Assembly (NCBI GenBank): GCA_031429355.1
Contig: JANOZM010000016.1
Span: 558,001-622,000 of the forward strand
Direction: 5' to 3'
DNA from: JANOZM01 sp031429355
Lineage (GTDB): Bacteria; Pseudomonadota; Gammaproteobacteria; Burkholderiales; Burkholderiaceae_E
Length of the DNA stretch: 64,000 nt
The position numbers were made by a program, and so were the translations under genes. Below the pieces are notes generated by a model, which had not been told where the DNA came from, made no database searches, and worked only from the letters and a program-made list of their open reading frames with translations. Below are positions 41,709 through 50,537 of the stretch, in pieces (the first letter of the stretch is position 1; every line of letters begins with the position of its first letter).

Positions 41709-44021
41709 ATGCGTTCAGGCCTTTTAAAACTATTGGCGAACTATTTACCAGAACGACAACTTAATCGCGGTTGTCGTAAGGTCTACTTTTCTATTGGTTT
41801 TTTAGGTCTTGCTTTTTGTAGCCTCGTACTAACAACGCAACCAAGCCAATTACAATTGCCCAGCCAACAAAACAGCCCCAGCCCAGCGCTTTGGTTTAGC
41901 GATCGTTACGGAGCCAATTTGCAAGTGGTGCGCACTGATCCAACCGAGCGCCGCTTGCAATGGACACCATTAACGCAAACATCACCAGCCCTAATAGAAG
42001 CGGTCTTGGCGGCCGAAGATCAACGGTTTTACCAACATGGGGGCGTTGAGTTTAGTGCTTTATTTGCGGCCCTTATCCAAAATACGAAAGCGATTATTAA
42101 GGGCGAACGACAGCGCCGAGGCGCCAGCACGATCACAATGCAAGTAGCTGGATTAATTGAGGACAAACAACAGCGGCGCAATTGGGTGAACAAGCTTGCA
42201 CAAATGCGAGCGGCTTGGGCTCTTGAAAAAAACAGCACTAAACAGCAAATTCTTGAGGCCTATTTAAACACTGTTTACTTTCGCGGTGAACAACGTGGCA
42301 TAGCCGCTGCCGCGCAGGGCTTTTTTGTAAAAACACCTATTGGAATTACTCAAAAAGAAGCCGTCGTATTGGCGAGTATGCTCGCTTCGCCACAAGCCCC
42401 TGTTGCAAAAATAGTGCAACGCTCGTGCAAATTGTTAAGCAAACTAAATACGGCCGACACAACATATTCTTGCACCGCGTTAGATCTGCCAGTTATGCGC
42501 TTAAACAAACCAGCATTCGGTATAGGGCAAGACCAATGGGCGCCCCACTACGCCCAGTACTTAATTAAAGAAAAATTAGTTCAAACAAATTTAAATTCGG
42601 AAAATCAAGATCAAAAAAATCAACCCAGCAGAATAATAACCAGTATCGATTTATCAATTCAACAGTTTGCCCAACGCGCCCTAGCCGAGCAAATGCGCGA
42701 ACTTATGCGCCGCCAAGTAGAAGATGGTGCAATCGTCGTACTGGATAACAAAACTGGCGAAGTATTGGCTTATGTGGGTTCTAGTGGTGAGTTTTCGAGC
42801 GCAAGTTTTTTCGATGCTGCCAACGCTCCTCGCCAAGCAGGTTCGACTTTAAAACCGTTTTTGTATGCGGCGGCAATTGATAAAAAACGTCTTACAGCGG
42901 CCTCTTTGGTTGACGACTCATCTCTGGCAATTAATACGGCTGACGCGCAGTACATTCCTCGCAACTATAGCGAAGACTTTAAAGGCTGGGTGTCCGTTAG
43001 GCGGGCGTTGGCCAGTTCGTTAAATGTGCCAGCGGTACGCACCTTAGCGATGCTGGACGTAGACGAGTTTGCTGATACTTTGCGCCAATTAGGCTTAAGC
43101 ACTGTGAATCAAAGTGGCGGCCATTATGGGTACAGCTTAGCTTTGGGCAGTGCCGATGTTCGATTGATCGATTTAACCAATGCTTATCGGGCACTAGCTA
43201 ACGGGGGGGAATGGGCACCAGTACAGTTTTTACCAAAACAATATCAAAATTTTAAATTGAACTCAAACTCGAACGTAGACTTAAATTCAAATTTAATTAA
43301 AAACTCTCCATCCACCGAAATACCCCGACAAATTACTACAGAGGCGGCGTTTATTATTGCCGACATTCTGGCCGACAACGAGGCCCGCGCCCTCACCTTC
43401 GGACTTGACAGCGCCTTGCGCTTACCGTTTCGCGCATCGGTTAAAACCGGCACCAGTAAAGACATGCGCGATAACTGGTGCATTGGATTTAGCGATCGTT
43501 TCACAGTCGGGGTATGGGTAGGCAATGCAAGCGGCACACCAATGCGTGGAGTCTCGGGCGTAACTGGCGCAGCCCCGATTTGGAACAGCATTATGCGGCA
43601 ACTACATCAGGGCTACAGAATATCAACACCGGCTCTGCCAAACAGGGTTGTTAAACAAACGATTGCATTTAGTGGCGTTAATGAACCAGCACGCAGCGAG
43701 TACTTTTTACAAGATACTCAAGTAGCAATTGTAGAACTTGCAAATAACCACCAAAGAGCCGCTAATTTAATTCAATACCCTACCGACGGTGCAATATTCG
43801 CAATCGATCCCGACATACCCCACGCAAAACAAATTCTTAATTTTTCGATGGCCAGTTCGGCACCGACCAAAGCCGTATGGTTGCTTAACGGGAAATCTAG
43901 TTCAAACCGTTGGCGACTTTACCCTGGAAAACACCGATTAGCTTTAGTTGATGAAGCTGGGCAAATAATCGCCCAAGTTAAATTTGAAGTACGGGCTCCG
44001 TCTGGCCTACAGTTAAATTAG
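41709..44021 (+). CDS. pbpC: Penicillin-binding protein 1C
   Basis: 770 residues. A membrane anchor (about 27-45) is followed by a GT51 transglycosylase domain with VLAAEDQRFYQHGG, RRGASTITMQVAGLI and ILEAYLNTVYF, then a transpeptidase domain with the SxxK motif in RQAGSTLKPF, SSLNVP and VKTGTS. The C-terminal PBP1C-specific beta domain ends near GLQLN. It has Asn-rich insertions (about 515-535 and near 295). It polymerises and crosslinks peptidoglycan. The A2M-PBP1C pair is conserved in many proteobacteria. Confidence 0.95.
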   Translation: MRSGLLKLLANYLPERQLNRGCRKVYFSIGFLGLAFCSLVLTTQPSQLQLPSQQNSPSPALWFSDRYGANLQVVRTDPTERRLQWTPLTQTSPALIEAVLAAEDQRFYQHGGVEFSALFAALIQNTKAIIKGERQRRGASTITMQVAGLIEDKQQRRNWVNKLAQMRAAWALEKNSTKQQILEAYLNTVYFRGEQRGIAAAAQGFFVKTPIGITQKEAVVLASMLASPQAPVAKIVQRSCKLLSKLNTADTTYSCTALDLPVMRLNKPAFGIGQDQWAPHYAQYLIKEKLVQTNLNSENQDQKNQPSRIITSIDLSIQQFAQRALAEQMRELMRRQVEDGAIVVLDNKTGEVLAYVGSSGEFSSASFFDAANAPRQAGSTLKPFLYAAAIDKKRLTAASLVDDSSLAINTADAQYIPRNYSEDFKGWVSVRRALASSLNVPAVRTLAMLDVDEFADTLRQLGLSTVNQSGGHYGYSLALGSADVRLIDLTNAYRALANGGEWAPVQFLPKQYQNFKLNSNSNVDLNSNLIKNSPSTEIPRQITTEAAFIIADILADNEARALTFGLDSALRLPFRASVKTGTSKDMRDNWCIGFSDRFTVGVWVGNASGTPMRGVSGVTGAAPIWNSIMRQLHQGYRISTPALPNRVVKQTIAFSGVNEPARSEYFLQDTQVAIVELANNHQRAANLIQYPTDGAIFAIDPDIPHAKQILNFSMASSAPTKAVWLLNGKSSSNRWRLYPGKHRLALVDEAGQIIAQVKFEVRAPSGLQLN

Positions 44022-44044
44022 TAAACGCAAATTTACAAAAAAAT

Positions 44045-45145
44045 ATGAAAATACAAAAAATCTCCGTCGGCGAAACCAAAGTCGCTTTAAAGCAACCGTT
44101 TAAAACAGCGCTGCGGACCGTTAACGAAGTGCATTCACTTGTAGTGATTATAGATACCGATAACGGTTTAAAAGGCTATGGTGAGGCCCCTGCAACGGCC
44201 GTTATTACGGGTGATTTAATCGATACGATGCGGGCGGGTTTAGATTTAATAGCACCGCAACTAATTGGCGTCTCGCTAAATGATTTTAATGCAACGTTGC
44301 TAAAAATTCAACGCAGCGTGGTTCACCACAACAGCCTAAAAGCCGCGCTAGAAATTGCATTATTCGATTTGCGCGCCCAAAGCATGCAAGTGCCACTGTA
44401 TCAATTGCTGGGCGGTGGCCAGCCGCGTCTAAAGACCGACATCACCATAAGCCTAAACGACAGCGCCACCATGGTGAGCGATTGTGTATCTGCGGTTAAG
44501 CAAGGTTTCGATGCGCTTAAAATAAAACTGGGGGCAACCAACTGGAAGGATGACGTAGATCGAGTCCTAGCCATATACAAAGCAGTCGGCCCAAATATTG
44601 CATTGTGCTTGGATGCCAACCAAGCATGGTTGCCCAAACAGGCAGTGCAGATATTAAGGCAACTAGAAGCGCAAAACATTGTAATAAATTTTGTCGAACA
44701 ACCGGTAAAAGCAAACGATCTAGCTGGACTTAAATTTGTAACTGACAATACCCTAACACCGGTACTAGCCGACGAAGCTGTTTTTAGCGCATTGGATGCA
44801 GCACATATTTTGCAAATTCAAGCGGCAGATATTATTAACATCAAGTTAATGAAAACCGCTGGCATAAGCCAAGCCATCGAAATAGCCAACCTCACGCGCC
44901 GCGCCAATCGCTTTTGCATGATTGGTTGTATGCTTGAAGGTGCTATTAGTGTTACCGCTGCAGCGCATTTCGCCGTAGCGAACCAAGACGTCATTCGTTA
45001 CATTGATTTAGATGGACCGCAATTGTGCGCCGGTTCGGCAATCACAGGTGGCCTTCGTATGGACGGTCCCTTCATAACCCTATGCGATGCGCCTGGCCTA
45101 GGCATTCAAGAATTGCTGCAATTTCACAACCCAAAGGTTTATTAA
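44045..45145 (+). CDS. L-Ala-D/L-Glu (dipeptide) epimerase
   Basis: 366 residues of the enolase superfamily, muconate-lactonising subgroup. The catalytic Lys is in DALKIKLGA, the metal ligands in LDANQAW, FVEQPV and VLADEAV, the second Lys in INIKLMKTAG, and the C-terminal segment is GCMLEGAISV. It matches YcjG/YkfB-type dipeptide epimerases, which convert L-Ala-D-Glu from murein turnover to L-Ala-L-Glu. The substrate assignment is family-based. Its place 23 bp after pbpC and 9 bp before the MacA gene supports a role in recycling peptidoglycan peptides. Confidence 0.88.
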   Translation: MKIQKISVGETKVALKQPFKTALRTVNEVHSLVVIIDTDNGLKGYGEAPATAVITGDLIDTMRAGLDLIAPQLIGVSLNDFNATLLKIQRSVVHHNSLKAALEIALFDLRAQSMQVPLYQLLGGGQPRLKTDITISLNDSATMVSDCVSAVKQGFDALKIKLGATNWKDDVDRVLAIYKAVGPNIALCLDANQAWLPKQAVQILRQLEAQNIVINFVEQPVKANDLAGLKFVTDNTLTPVLADEAVFSALDAAHILQIQAADIINIKLMKTAGISQAIEIANLTRRANRFCMIGCMLEGAISVTAAAHFAVANQDVIRYIDLDGPQLCAGSAITGGLRMDGPFITLCDAPGLGIQELLQFHNPKVY

Positions 45146-45154
45146 AGTAAGCGC

Positions 45155-46354
45155 ATGAAACGATCAACAAAAATAATTTTAGCGGTATTGATATTGGGTA
45201 GCCTTGGTGCCGGAGGGTACTTTTATTCGGTCAATCGGAAAACCGAACCTGAGGCACCTAAGTTTAGAACTGCAGCAGTTGATAAAGGGCCAATTACTCA
45301 AGTTATTTTATCAAGCGGTACGTTGCAACCGGTAACAACCGTGAACATTGGTACTCAAGTATCGGGCACAGTGACCGAGCGCTTAGTTGATTTTAATGAC
45401 CGTGTAAAAAAAGGCCAAATACTTTTAAAAATCGACCCTGCGTTAATTCAAGCAAAAATTCGCCAAGCAAACGCGCAACTAAAGGCGGCACAGGCTTCGC
45501 TAGCGCTGGCCAGTGCAAACCACGAGCGCAATATGCGTTTACAAGCGTCGGGGTTTATCTCGGGCGCTGCGCTAGAGCAAACTAAACGAGAATTAGATGT
45601 AGGCAATTCTAATGTTGAAGTTGCAAAAGCCACTTTAGAAACGGCCAACACCGATTTAAACAACAGTATCGTTCGCTCACCGATTGATGGCATTGTGATT
45701 AAGCGCAACACCGATGTTGGGCAAACCGTTGCGGCAAGCTTTCAAACGCCCGACTTGTTTCAAATTGCGCAAGATTTAAAAGATATGGTGATTTATTCAA
45801 ACGTATCAGAGGCTGACGTTGGGCTCATTCGCGAAGGTCAAAAAGTTAACTTTATTGTCGATGCTTATCCCGGTCGCGAGTTTGATGGTTTAGTAAAACA
45901 ATTTCGGTTAAGCCCCAACAGCGCCTCGGGCGTTGTGACTTACAACATTGTTATTAGCGTTGCCAATACCGAAGAACTTTTAAAACCCGGTATGACCGCA
46001 CAAACCCGTATTGTGGTGGCCAACAAGCCAGATGTGGTGCGTATACCAACTGCAGCCCTTCGGTTTAAGCCCGCAGAAGACACCAAAGCTAAAAAGGCCA
46101 AAAATGCTAGTGAAGCAAAGGCTACACAAGAAACTAAAAAAGCTAGTGACGGCAATGACGACGACAACAAAACAAAAGATGGCGTAAAAATATTTCGCGT
46201 TTACGTTGTCGGTAAAGACAATGCACCGGTGCAAAAAGACATCACGATCGGTATCTCTAACACCAAGTTTACTGAGATGTTAACCGGTGAGATAAAAGCT
46301 GGCGACGAACTAATTACACGTAGTTTAGTCATTAATCCATTAGGTCCCGAGTAA
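45155..46354 (+). CDS. macA: MacA-like periplasmic adaptor of an ABC efflux system
   Basis: 399 residues. The N-terminal anchor is KIILAVLILGSLGAGGYFY. The lipoyl half-motifs (VTTVNIGTQVSGTVTERLVDFNDRVKKGQILLKID and SPIDGIVIKRNTDVGQTVA) flank a coiled-coil hairpin (about 95-150, AQLKAAQASLALASANHERN). The beta-barrel and membrane-proximal domains follow. An unusual Lys/Ala/Asp-rich stretch (about 308-345) interrupts the membrane-proximal domain. It would connect the MacB-like transporter to an outer-membrane channel, which is not encoded here. Its stop overlaps the ATPase start by 1 bp. Confidence 0.92.
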   Translation: MKRSTKIILAVLILGSLGAGGYFYSVNRKTEPEAPKFRTAAVDKGPITQVILSSGTLQPVTTVNIGTQVSGTVTERLVDFNDRVKKGQILLKIDPALIQAKIRQANAQLKAAQASLALASANHERNMRLQASGFISGAALEQTKRELDVGNSNVEVAKATLETANTDLNNSIVRSPIDGIVIKRNTDVGQTVAASFQTPDLFQIAQDLKDMVIYSNVSEADVGLIREGQKVNFIVDAYPGREFDGLVKQFRLSPNSASGVVTYNIVISVANTEELLKPGMTAQTRIVVANKPDVVRIPTAALRFKPAEDTKAKKAKNASEAKATQETKKASDGNDDDNKTKDGVKIFRVYVVGKDNAPVQKDITIGISNTKFTEMLTGEIKAGDELITRSLVINPLGPE

Positions 46355-47052
46355 TGCTTTTAACGCTGAAGGGTTTAACAAAAAGTTATCGTACTGGCGA
46401 TGTAGTTACGCCAGTTTTACACGGCATTTCTATCCAAATTGAACACGGGGAATACGTAGCCATTATGGGTCAGTCAGGTTCTGGCAAATCAACCTTAATG
46501 AATTTATTGGGTTTGTTAGATCGCGCTGATGAAGGGCAATATGTTCTTAACGATGTTGATGTCACGACGTTAAGTCCCGCGCAACATGCAGAAGTTCGCA
46601 ATCGAACCATTGGCTTTGTGTTTCAAAGTTTTAATTTGCTTAAACGTATGAATGTAGTGGAAAACGTTGCATTGCCTTTAATTTACAGCGGCCTAGGACG
46701 CGGGCAAGCGCGAGCAAAGGCCAAAGAATTACTAGATAAAGTGGGCCTTGGTGAATTGGGCCATCGAATGCCCAACCAACTTTCTGGCGGCCAACAACAA
46801 CGGGTCGCTATTGCGCGCGCGCTGGTAAATAACTGCCCCTTATTATTGGCCGATGAACCAACCGGCAATTTAGATACACGTACTACCGAAGAAGTATTAG
46901 CGGTTCTAAAAAACTTAAATGACGAAAAAGGCCTAACGATTATTATCGTAACGCACGAGCCTGATGTAGCGCAGCACGCTAAACGTTTATTGCGATTAAA
47001 AGACGGCGTTGTGGTTTTTGATGGGCCGCCTTCCGAAGGGGCGAGGTTATGA
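46354..47052 (+). CDS. MacB/LolD-type ABC transporter ATPase
   Basis: 232 residues with Walker A MGQSGSGKST, Q-loop FVFQSFNL, the signature LSGGQQQRVAIARALV, Walker B LLADEPTGNLD and the H-loop IIVTHEP. The protein is the nucleotide-binding half of a MacB-like exporter. Here ATPase and permease are separate genes, whereas E. coli MacB is one polypeptide. It overlaps macA by 1 bp and the permease by 4 bp, so the three are translationally coupled. Confidence 0.95.
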   Translation: MLLTLKGLTKSYRTGDVVTPVLHGISIQIEHGEYVAIMGQSGSGKSTLMNLLGLLDRADEGQYVLNDVDVTTLSPAQHAEVRNRTIGFVFQSFNLLKRMNVVENVALPLIYSGLGRGQARAKAKELLDKVGLGELGHRMPNQLSGGQQQRVAIARALVNNCPLLLADEPTGNLDTRTTEEVLAVLKNLNDEKGLTIIIVTHEPDVAQHAKRLLRLKDGVVVFDGPPSEGARL

Positions 47053-48263
47053 GTTTTTTACAGATCGTGATTGAAGCGTTTCGTTCTTTAACCGCAAATC
47101 GCCTACGCACAGCGCTAACGATGTTGGGCATTATTATTGGAATTGCTTCTGTCGTTCTTATGCTCGCCGTAGGCGATGCAGTGCGCAACTTTATTGATGA
47201 CGAGCTATCGGTGTTGGGTAGCAATCAATTAATTGTTCAACCCGGTACGCGAACTCAAGGCGGCGTGCGCCGTCGCTCGGGCGAGTTACCCACCTTAACG
47301 ATTGACGATGTGCAAGCGATTGATCAATTGTCGAGCATTAAAGGCGCAACGCCGATGATGCAGGGCTATTTCCAAGTGAACTACGGCACCGATAACTCGA
47401 ATAGCCTAGTCTTTGGCGTTGCAGAAAATGTGCTGCGCGTTCGCAATTGGAAAATAGAAAAAGGCGTTGGTTTTGCCGATGCAGATATACGCTCTGGCAC
47501 CAAGGTTATGGTGATTGGTAGCAACATCGCCTCACAGTATTTTTACAAACAAGACCCGCTGGGTAAAACTATTCGCGTCGAGGGACGCCCATTTACCGTC
47601 ATTGGCGTGCTGGGTGGCGGTGGTCGCCAACTCGATGGCTCCGATCTAGGCGAGATGTTGCTGACCCCTATTACTGCAATACCTGTAACGATGCCCGCAC
47701 CGCGCACCATTCACTACGCGATTGTTCAAGCGCGTGATGGCCAATCGTTAGCCGAAGCCGATGCGGATATTAAAGATATTTTGCGCGACCGCCACCGAAT
47801 AACCGGCGATAAAGCAGACGATTTTCAAATTACCAACTTAGCCTCGATTGCACAAACTGGCGCTGCGATTGGGACGGGACTTTCCGTAGCCTTAGGAGTA
47901 ATTGGTGCAATCAGCTTGCTAGTGGGTGGAATCGGCATCATGAACATTATGCTAGTTAGCGTTAGCGAACGGGTTCGCGAGATTGGCATTCGTATGGCCA
48001 TAGGAGCAAAGCCAATTCATGTGTTGTTGCAATTTTTAGCTGAGGCCGTTGCAATGTGTATCGTCAGTGGATTAATTGGTGTGGGCCTTGCCATGCTGGC
48101 GGCTTGGGGTATTAATCAATTCGATAAAATTACGATGGTGCTGTCGACTCAACACGTAGTCATAGCGGTTTTATTTTCAACAGCTGTAGGGTTGTTTTTT
48201 GGGTTTTACCCGGCACGGCGTGCGTCGAAACTCTCGCCTATTGAGTGTTTGCGGCAGGACTAA
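47049..48263 (+). CDS. MacB-type ABC transporter permease
   Basis: 404 residues with the MacB/FtsX topology: a first membrane helix in LRTALTMLGIIIGIASVVLMLAVGD, a large periplasmic MacB_PCD domain (about 45-270), then three C-terminal helices containing GGIGIMNIMLVSVSERVREIGIRMAIGA and a final FGFYPARRASKLSPIECLR. It drives extrusion of macrolides, siderophores or polypeptides via the adaptor. It is the last gene of the A2M operon. Confidence 0.95.
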   Translation: MSFLQIVIEAFRSLTANRLRTALTMLGIIIGIASVVLMLAVGDAVRNFIDDELSVLGSNQLIVQPGTRTQGGVRRRSGELPTLTIDDVQAIDQLSSIKGATPMMQGYFQVNYGTDNSNSLVFGVAENVLRVRNWKIEKGVGFADADIRSGTKVMVIGSNIASQYFYKQDPLGKTIRVEGRPFTVIGVLGGGGRQLDGSDLGEMLLTPITAIPVTMPAPRTIHYAIVQARDGQSLAEADADIKDILRDRHRITGDKADDFQITNLASIAQTGAAIGTGLSVALGVIGAISLLVGGIGIMNIMLVSVSERVREIGIRMAIGAKPIHVLLQFLAEAVAMCIVSGLIGVGLAMLAAWGINQFDKITMVLSTQHVVIAVLFSTAVGLFFGFYPARRASKLSPIECLRQD

Positions 48264-48433
48264 TCAGAAGGAAATTGGTGTTTGAGGTTTGCGCCTAATT
48301 ACCTTGGCTGGCTAACCGTGTGTAGCAATCCACGTTTTAACAAAACAGCTGCGGATATTGAAAATAGAGTAAAACCGTCCAATTCCACGCCACAAAGTGA
48401 ATTAGACGAATACGTAAATTGTTCAATTAAATT

Positions 48434-48634
48434 ATGGACTTACCAAGAGATCTTCCTCGCGAAAGCACGCAATTTTTGCTAAATGCTAGTAAAACATTTC
48501 CTGTTTTGCTGCTCACGGGTGTACAAGAAATCGGCAAAACGACACTGCTTAATGCTTTCGTCGAACGCGGTGAGCTCAAACGCAATTCCGAAAAAACTCA
48601 TGTTAAAGGATCAACACCATTACCAAATTATTGA
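48434..48634 (+). pseudogene. N-terminal remnant of an AAA ATPase (DUF4143-associated type)
   Basis: A 66-codon frame whose first about 45 residues match the start of ATPases that carry a C-terminal DUF4143 domain: LPRDLPRES, then FPVLLLTGVQEIGKTTLL with a Walker A. Family members run to about 400 residues. After ERGEL the similarity ends and a stop follows. It is a truncated relic, not a working gene. Confidence 0.6.
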
Positions 48635-48848
48635 TTAAGTTACCCGATCAACTCGCACAACAAGCCTTGCGTGCAGGTCTTCTTTCAGAGACAGGCATTG
48701 AGCGCATTTTAATTGCCGCTCTACGCACAGATCGAATTGATCGGATGTCACAGGCTTTTGATATTTGGAAACTAACCTCATACCCGCGATGAGTCCTGAT
48801 GAGATTCACGCTGAGATTGACGCTCGTCGCGCTGAGATTCGTATTGCG
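48619..48848 (+). pseudogene. Frameshifted antitoxin gene with lost start codon
   Basis: In one frame the sequence encodes TKLLIKLPDQLAQQALRAG, then LLSETGIERILIAALR and DRMSQAFDIW. In the next frame (from about 48765) it continues IPAMSPDEIHAEIDARRAEIR. Together this is the layout of a common antitoxin family whose C-terminal half carries a PPMSPEEIxAEIDAxRAER-like motif and which sits upstream of PIN toxins. An AAAGGA ribosome-binding site lies 8 nt before ATT at 48619, where an ATG would be expected, so start loss plus one frameshift inactivated it. No toxin follows. Confidence 0.6.
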
Positions 48849-48946
48849 ACTCGCTCTTGGTTCATACACCGCACTCTCAGCGCTTATCTGGCCCAGTCAA
48901 CCGGCGATGTTCTAGAAGCCAATCCCGTTGGAGCTCGATTCACGCA

Positions 48947-48974
48947 AAATCCTAAATCCTAAATCCTAAATCCT
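48947..48974. repeat. Four tandem copies of a 7-bp unit
   Basis: AAATCCT occurs four times head to tail without mismatch, at the junction between the decayed antitoxin and the remnant on the other strand. It is probably a slippage product. Confidence 0.85.
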
Positions 48975-49165
48975 TGATGCTTTTTGCAAAAGCTACGTCG
49001 GCATCTATCGCTTTTAATAACACTTCGTTGGCCTCACTGAAATGCAGATCAAGATCGAAGCCAGGGTACGAACCGTACTTAATTTAGTTTCAAATGCCAC
49101 GTTGTAAGCTTGACCAGACGGCCCCGATGGAGCACTAACCCCTGCACTGTTTGCCCCAATAAAAC
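48975..49165 (-). pseudogene. Decayed reading frame, possibly of a sugar-nucleotide epimerase
   Basis: Minus-strand translation gives a segment GPSGQAYNVAFETKLSTV that resembles the GxxYNVAxGxxTSLxEL region of UDP-sugar 4-epimerases. It then shifts into another frame (GFDLDLHFSEANEVLLKAID and further) ending in a stop near 48966. No start or full domain is present. The epimerase link rests on one short motif and is weak. Confidence 0.25.
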
Positions 49166-49184
49166 GAAAGCGCTAAGGCCAAAT

Positions 49185-49451
49185 CTATGCCTTAGAAGCC
49201 CCTTCAGGAAGTTGATCTTCGTCAGCAGGAGCCTCTCCACCAACTCGTGAAAGCAACGCCAATGCAGAATTCATATTGCCGGTCTTAGCACGCTCTATAA
49301 AAAATTCAGATGTTTTCAGCGCAGCAAGTTTTTCCGCCACAGCGCTGACAATAAATTGATTCAGTGTTGTTCCGTCTTGACGAGCAACGACTTCCGCACC
49401 GGCTTTGAGCGAACTGGGAAGTCTTAGTGCATAGTTACTTTGTGAGCCCAT
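49185..49451 (-). CDS. Ribbon-helix-helix antitoxin (HicB-like C-terminal type)
   Basis: 88 residues from the ATG at 49451, which has a strong AAAGGA 7 nt upstream lying inside the end of the toxin gene. The motif NYALRLPSSLKAGAEVVARQDGTTLNQFIVSAVAEKLAAL is a classic Arc/RHH fold. The tail is acidic. It lies after its toxin gene, the reverse of the usual order. It should neutralise the PIN toxin and repress the operon. Confidence 0.82.
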   Translation of the reverse strand: MGSQSNYALRLPSSLKAGAEVVARQDGTTLNQFIVSAVAEKLAALKTSEFFIERAKTGNMNSALALLSRVGGEAPADEDQLPEGASKA

Positions 49452-49452
49452 G

Positions 49453-49881
49453 TTAATTCCTTTCAAAAAACTCTTTAGGCGTTTTTAGTTCGATTCCGAA
49501 TCGATTAACCTCGGGCAGAAAGTCTGCTTTATTGAACGTCAAAACACAGACATTATCGCCCATGCCAAGTGCGTTTACCGCCAATTCAAGAACCATATCA
49601 TCGTCAGGGTCACGCAATTGAGGCCTCCAAAGAAATAAAATTTCAACGGGAATTACTGCGCTCGCCAGAACATCTAAAAAATTAGTGGCTTCAATTCTCG
49701 ATATGCCTGCCGCGCTTAAATGTTTGGGTCGTAACAGTACTTCTTCATATTCCAAAAACAACGGGACGCTACACACTGCTTCAATTGATTTTGAGAGCGT
49801 TCGCTTAAGAATTTCCGCTGAGGCCCCAAAAGGACTTCGAATTCCGGCAACCACTACATTCGTATCGAGTACGTATTTCAT
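49453..49881 (-). CDS. PIN-domain toxin (putative toxin component, PIN family)
   Basis: 142 residues. Acidic metal-site residues are visible in YVLDTNVVVAG (Asp6), LEYEEVL, RDPDDDMVLELA and TFNKADFLP. The layout matches the small PIN family annotated as putative toxin components (TIGR00305-like), distinct from the VapC at 8990-9454. It should cleave RNA. The stop codon is 1 bp before the antitoxin ATG. No other gene lies upstream before the 11-bp inverted repeat at 49958-49990. Confidence 0.85.
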   Translation of the reverse strand: MKYVLDTNVVVAGIRSPFGASAEILKRTLSKSIEAVCSVPLFLEYEEVLLRPKHLSAAGISRIEATNFLDVLASAVIPVEILFLWRPQLRDPDDDMVLELAVNALGMGDNVCVLTFNKADFLPEVNRFGIELKTPKEFFERN

Positions 49882-49957
49882 ATCGCTGGCAATATATCAC
49901 CCGGCGATAGATTTAGCAATAATCCGGTAAAGCAAACCCAACAGTCCGTTTTATAGT

Positions 49958-49990
49958 CCAAGAACACATCGCTGTTGAGTGTGTTCTTGG
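49958..49990. repeat. Perfect 11-bp inverted repeat upstream of the PIN toxin
   Basis: CCAAGAACACA (49958-49968) and TGTGTTCTTGG (49980-49990) are separated by 11 nt. It lies 77 bp upstream of the PIN toxin start, between it and tRNA-Pro. No T-run follows on either strand, so an operator or recombination-related site is as likely as a terminator. Confidence 0.6.
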
Positions 49991-50053
49991 CTTTGGCCTG
50001 ACGGGCAATAAATTGGTTGCTCGTGGCTCGGCTATGCAAGCAAAAATAGAGGT

Positions 50054-50074
50054 TGGGGCATTAGGTGGGGCATT
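50054..50074. repeat. Short direct repeat near the tRNA 3' end
   Basis: TGGGGCATT occurs twice, 12 bp apart (50054-50062 and 50066-50074), 76 nt beyond the 3' end of tRNA-Pro. Pairs of TGGGGxxAT-like repeats are often seen beside tRNA genes used by tyrosine integrases, but no integrase is present. The att interpretation is tentative. Confidence 0.35.
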
Positions 50075-50097
50075 TAAGAAAACTCTAACGGAAACAA

Positions 50098-50132
50098 CAA
50101 AGGGCTAGAAACAGTAAGTCTCTAACCCTTTG
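50098..50132 (-). terminator. Hairpin downstream of tRNA-Pro
   Basis: CAAAGGG/CCCTTTG arms extended by TAGA/TCTA through a G-T pair, with an 11-nt loop, starting 18 nt after the tRNA 3' end on the minus strand. T-rich sequence follows. A probable tRNA transcript terminator. Confidence 0.6.
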
Positions 50133-50149
50133 AATTTACAACTAATTTT

Positions 50150-50229
<80 letters not shown>

Positions 50230-50366
50230 GACCCAAAGTATAGCAGAGGCGGCGTGCAGCGGATAATGCTAGCAAAGCGGCCTAAAGTCCTCGCCGCGTT
50301 TGGTTGCCTCCCCCTTTTTGACTTGGTGCACGATTCAGTTTTATCCTGTTCTTACTAACGCAATAA

Positions 50367-50537
50367 ATCGCTAAACAATCGGAAGGCGAGTCAAGCTTTG
50401 CGACTGGATTCGCCATTGTTGGGATGCTGATTGGTTCGGGTTTGTTGGTCCTTAGTGCGTTTTGGCATCGGGCTAGAAAACCGATTGTTAATGCGCTGCC
50501 TAATGCTATTGCGGCTAAATTACCGGCGATTCAATAG
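50367..50537 (+). pseudogene. C-terminal remnant of a membrane protein
   Basis: An open frame without a start codon, closed upstream by a TAA at 50364. It encodes one hydrophobic helix, TGFAIVGMLIGSGLLVLSAFW, then a basic tail HRARKPIVNALPNAIAAKL and a stop. No family recognised. It looks like the last 56 residues of a lost gene. Confidence 0.4.

Noticed and set aside
48282..48482. A 66-codon frame just after the MacB permease
   Set aside because: TTG start, no similarity, atypical composition; it overlaps the AAA ATPase remnant in another frame.
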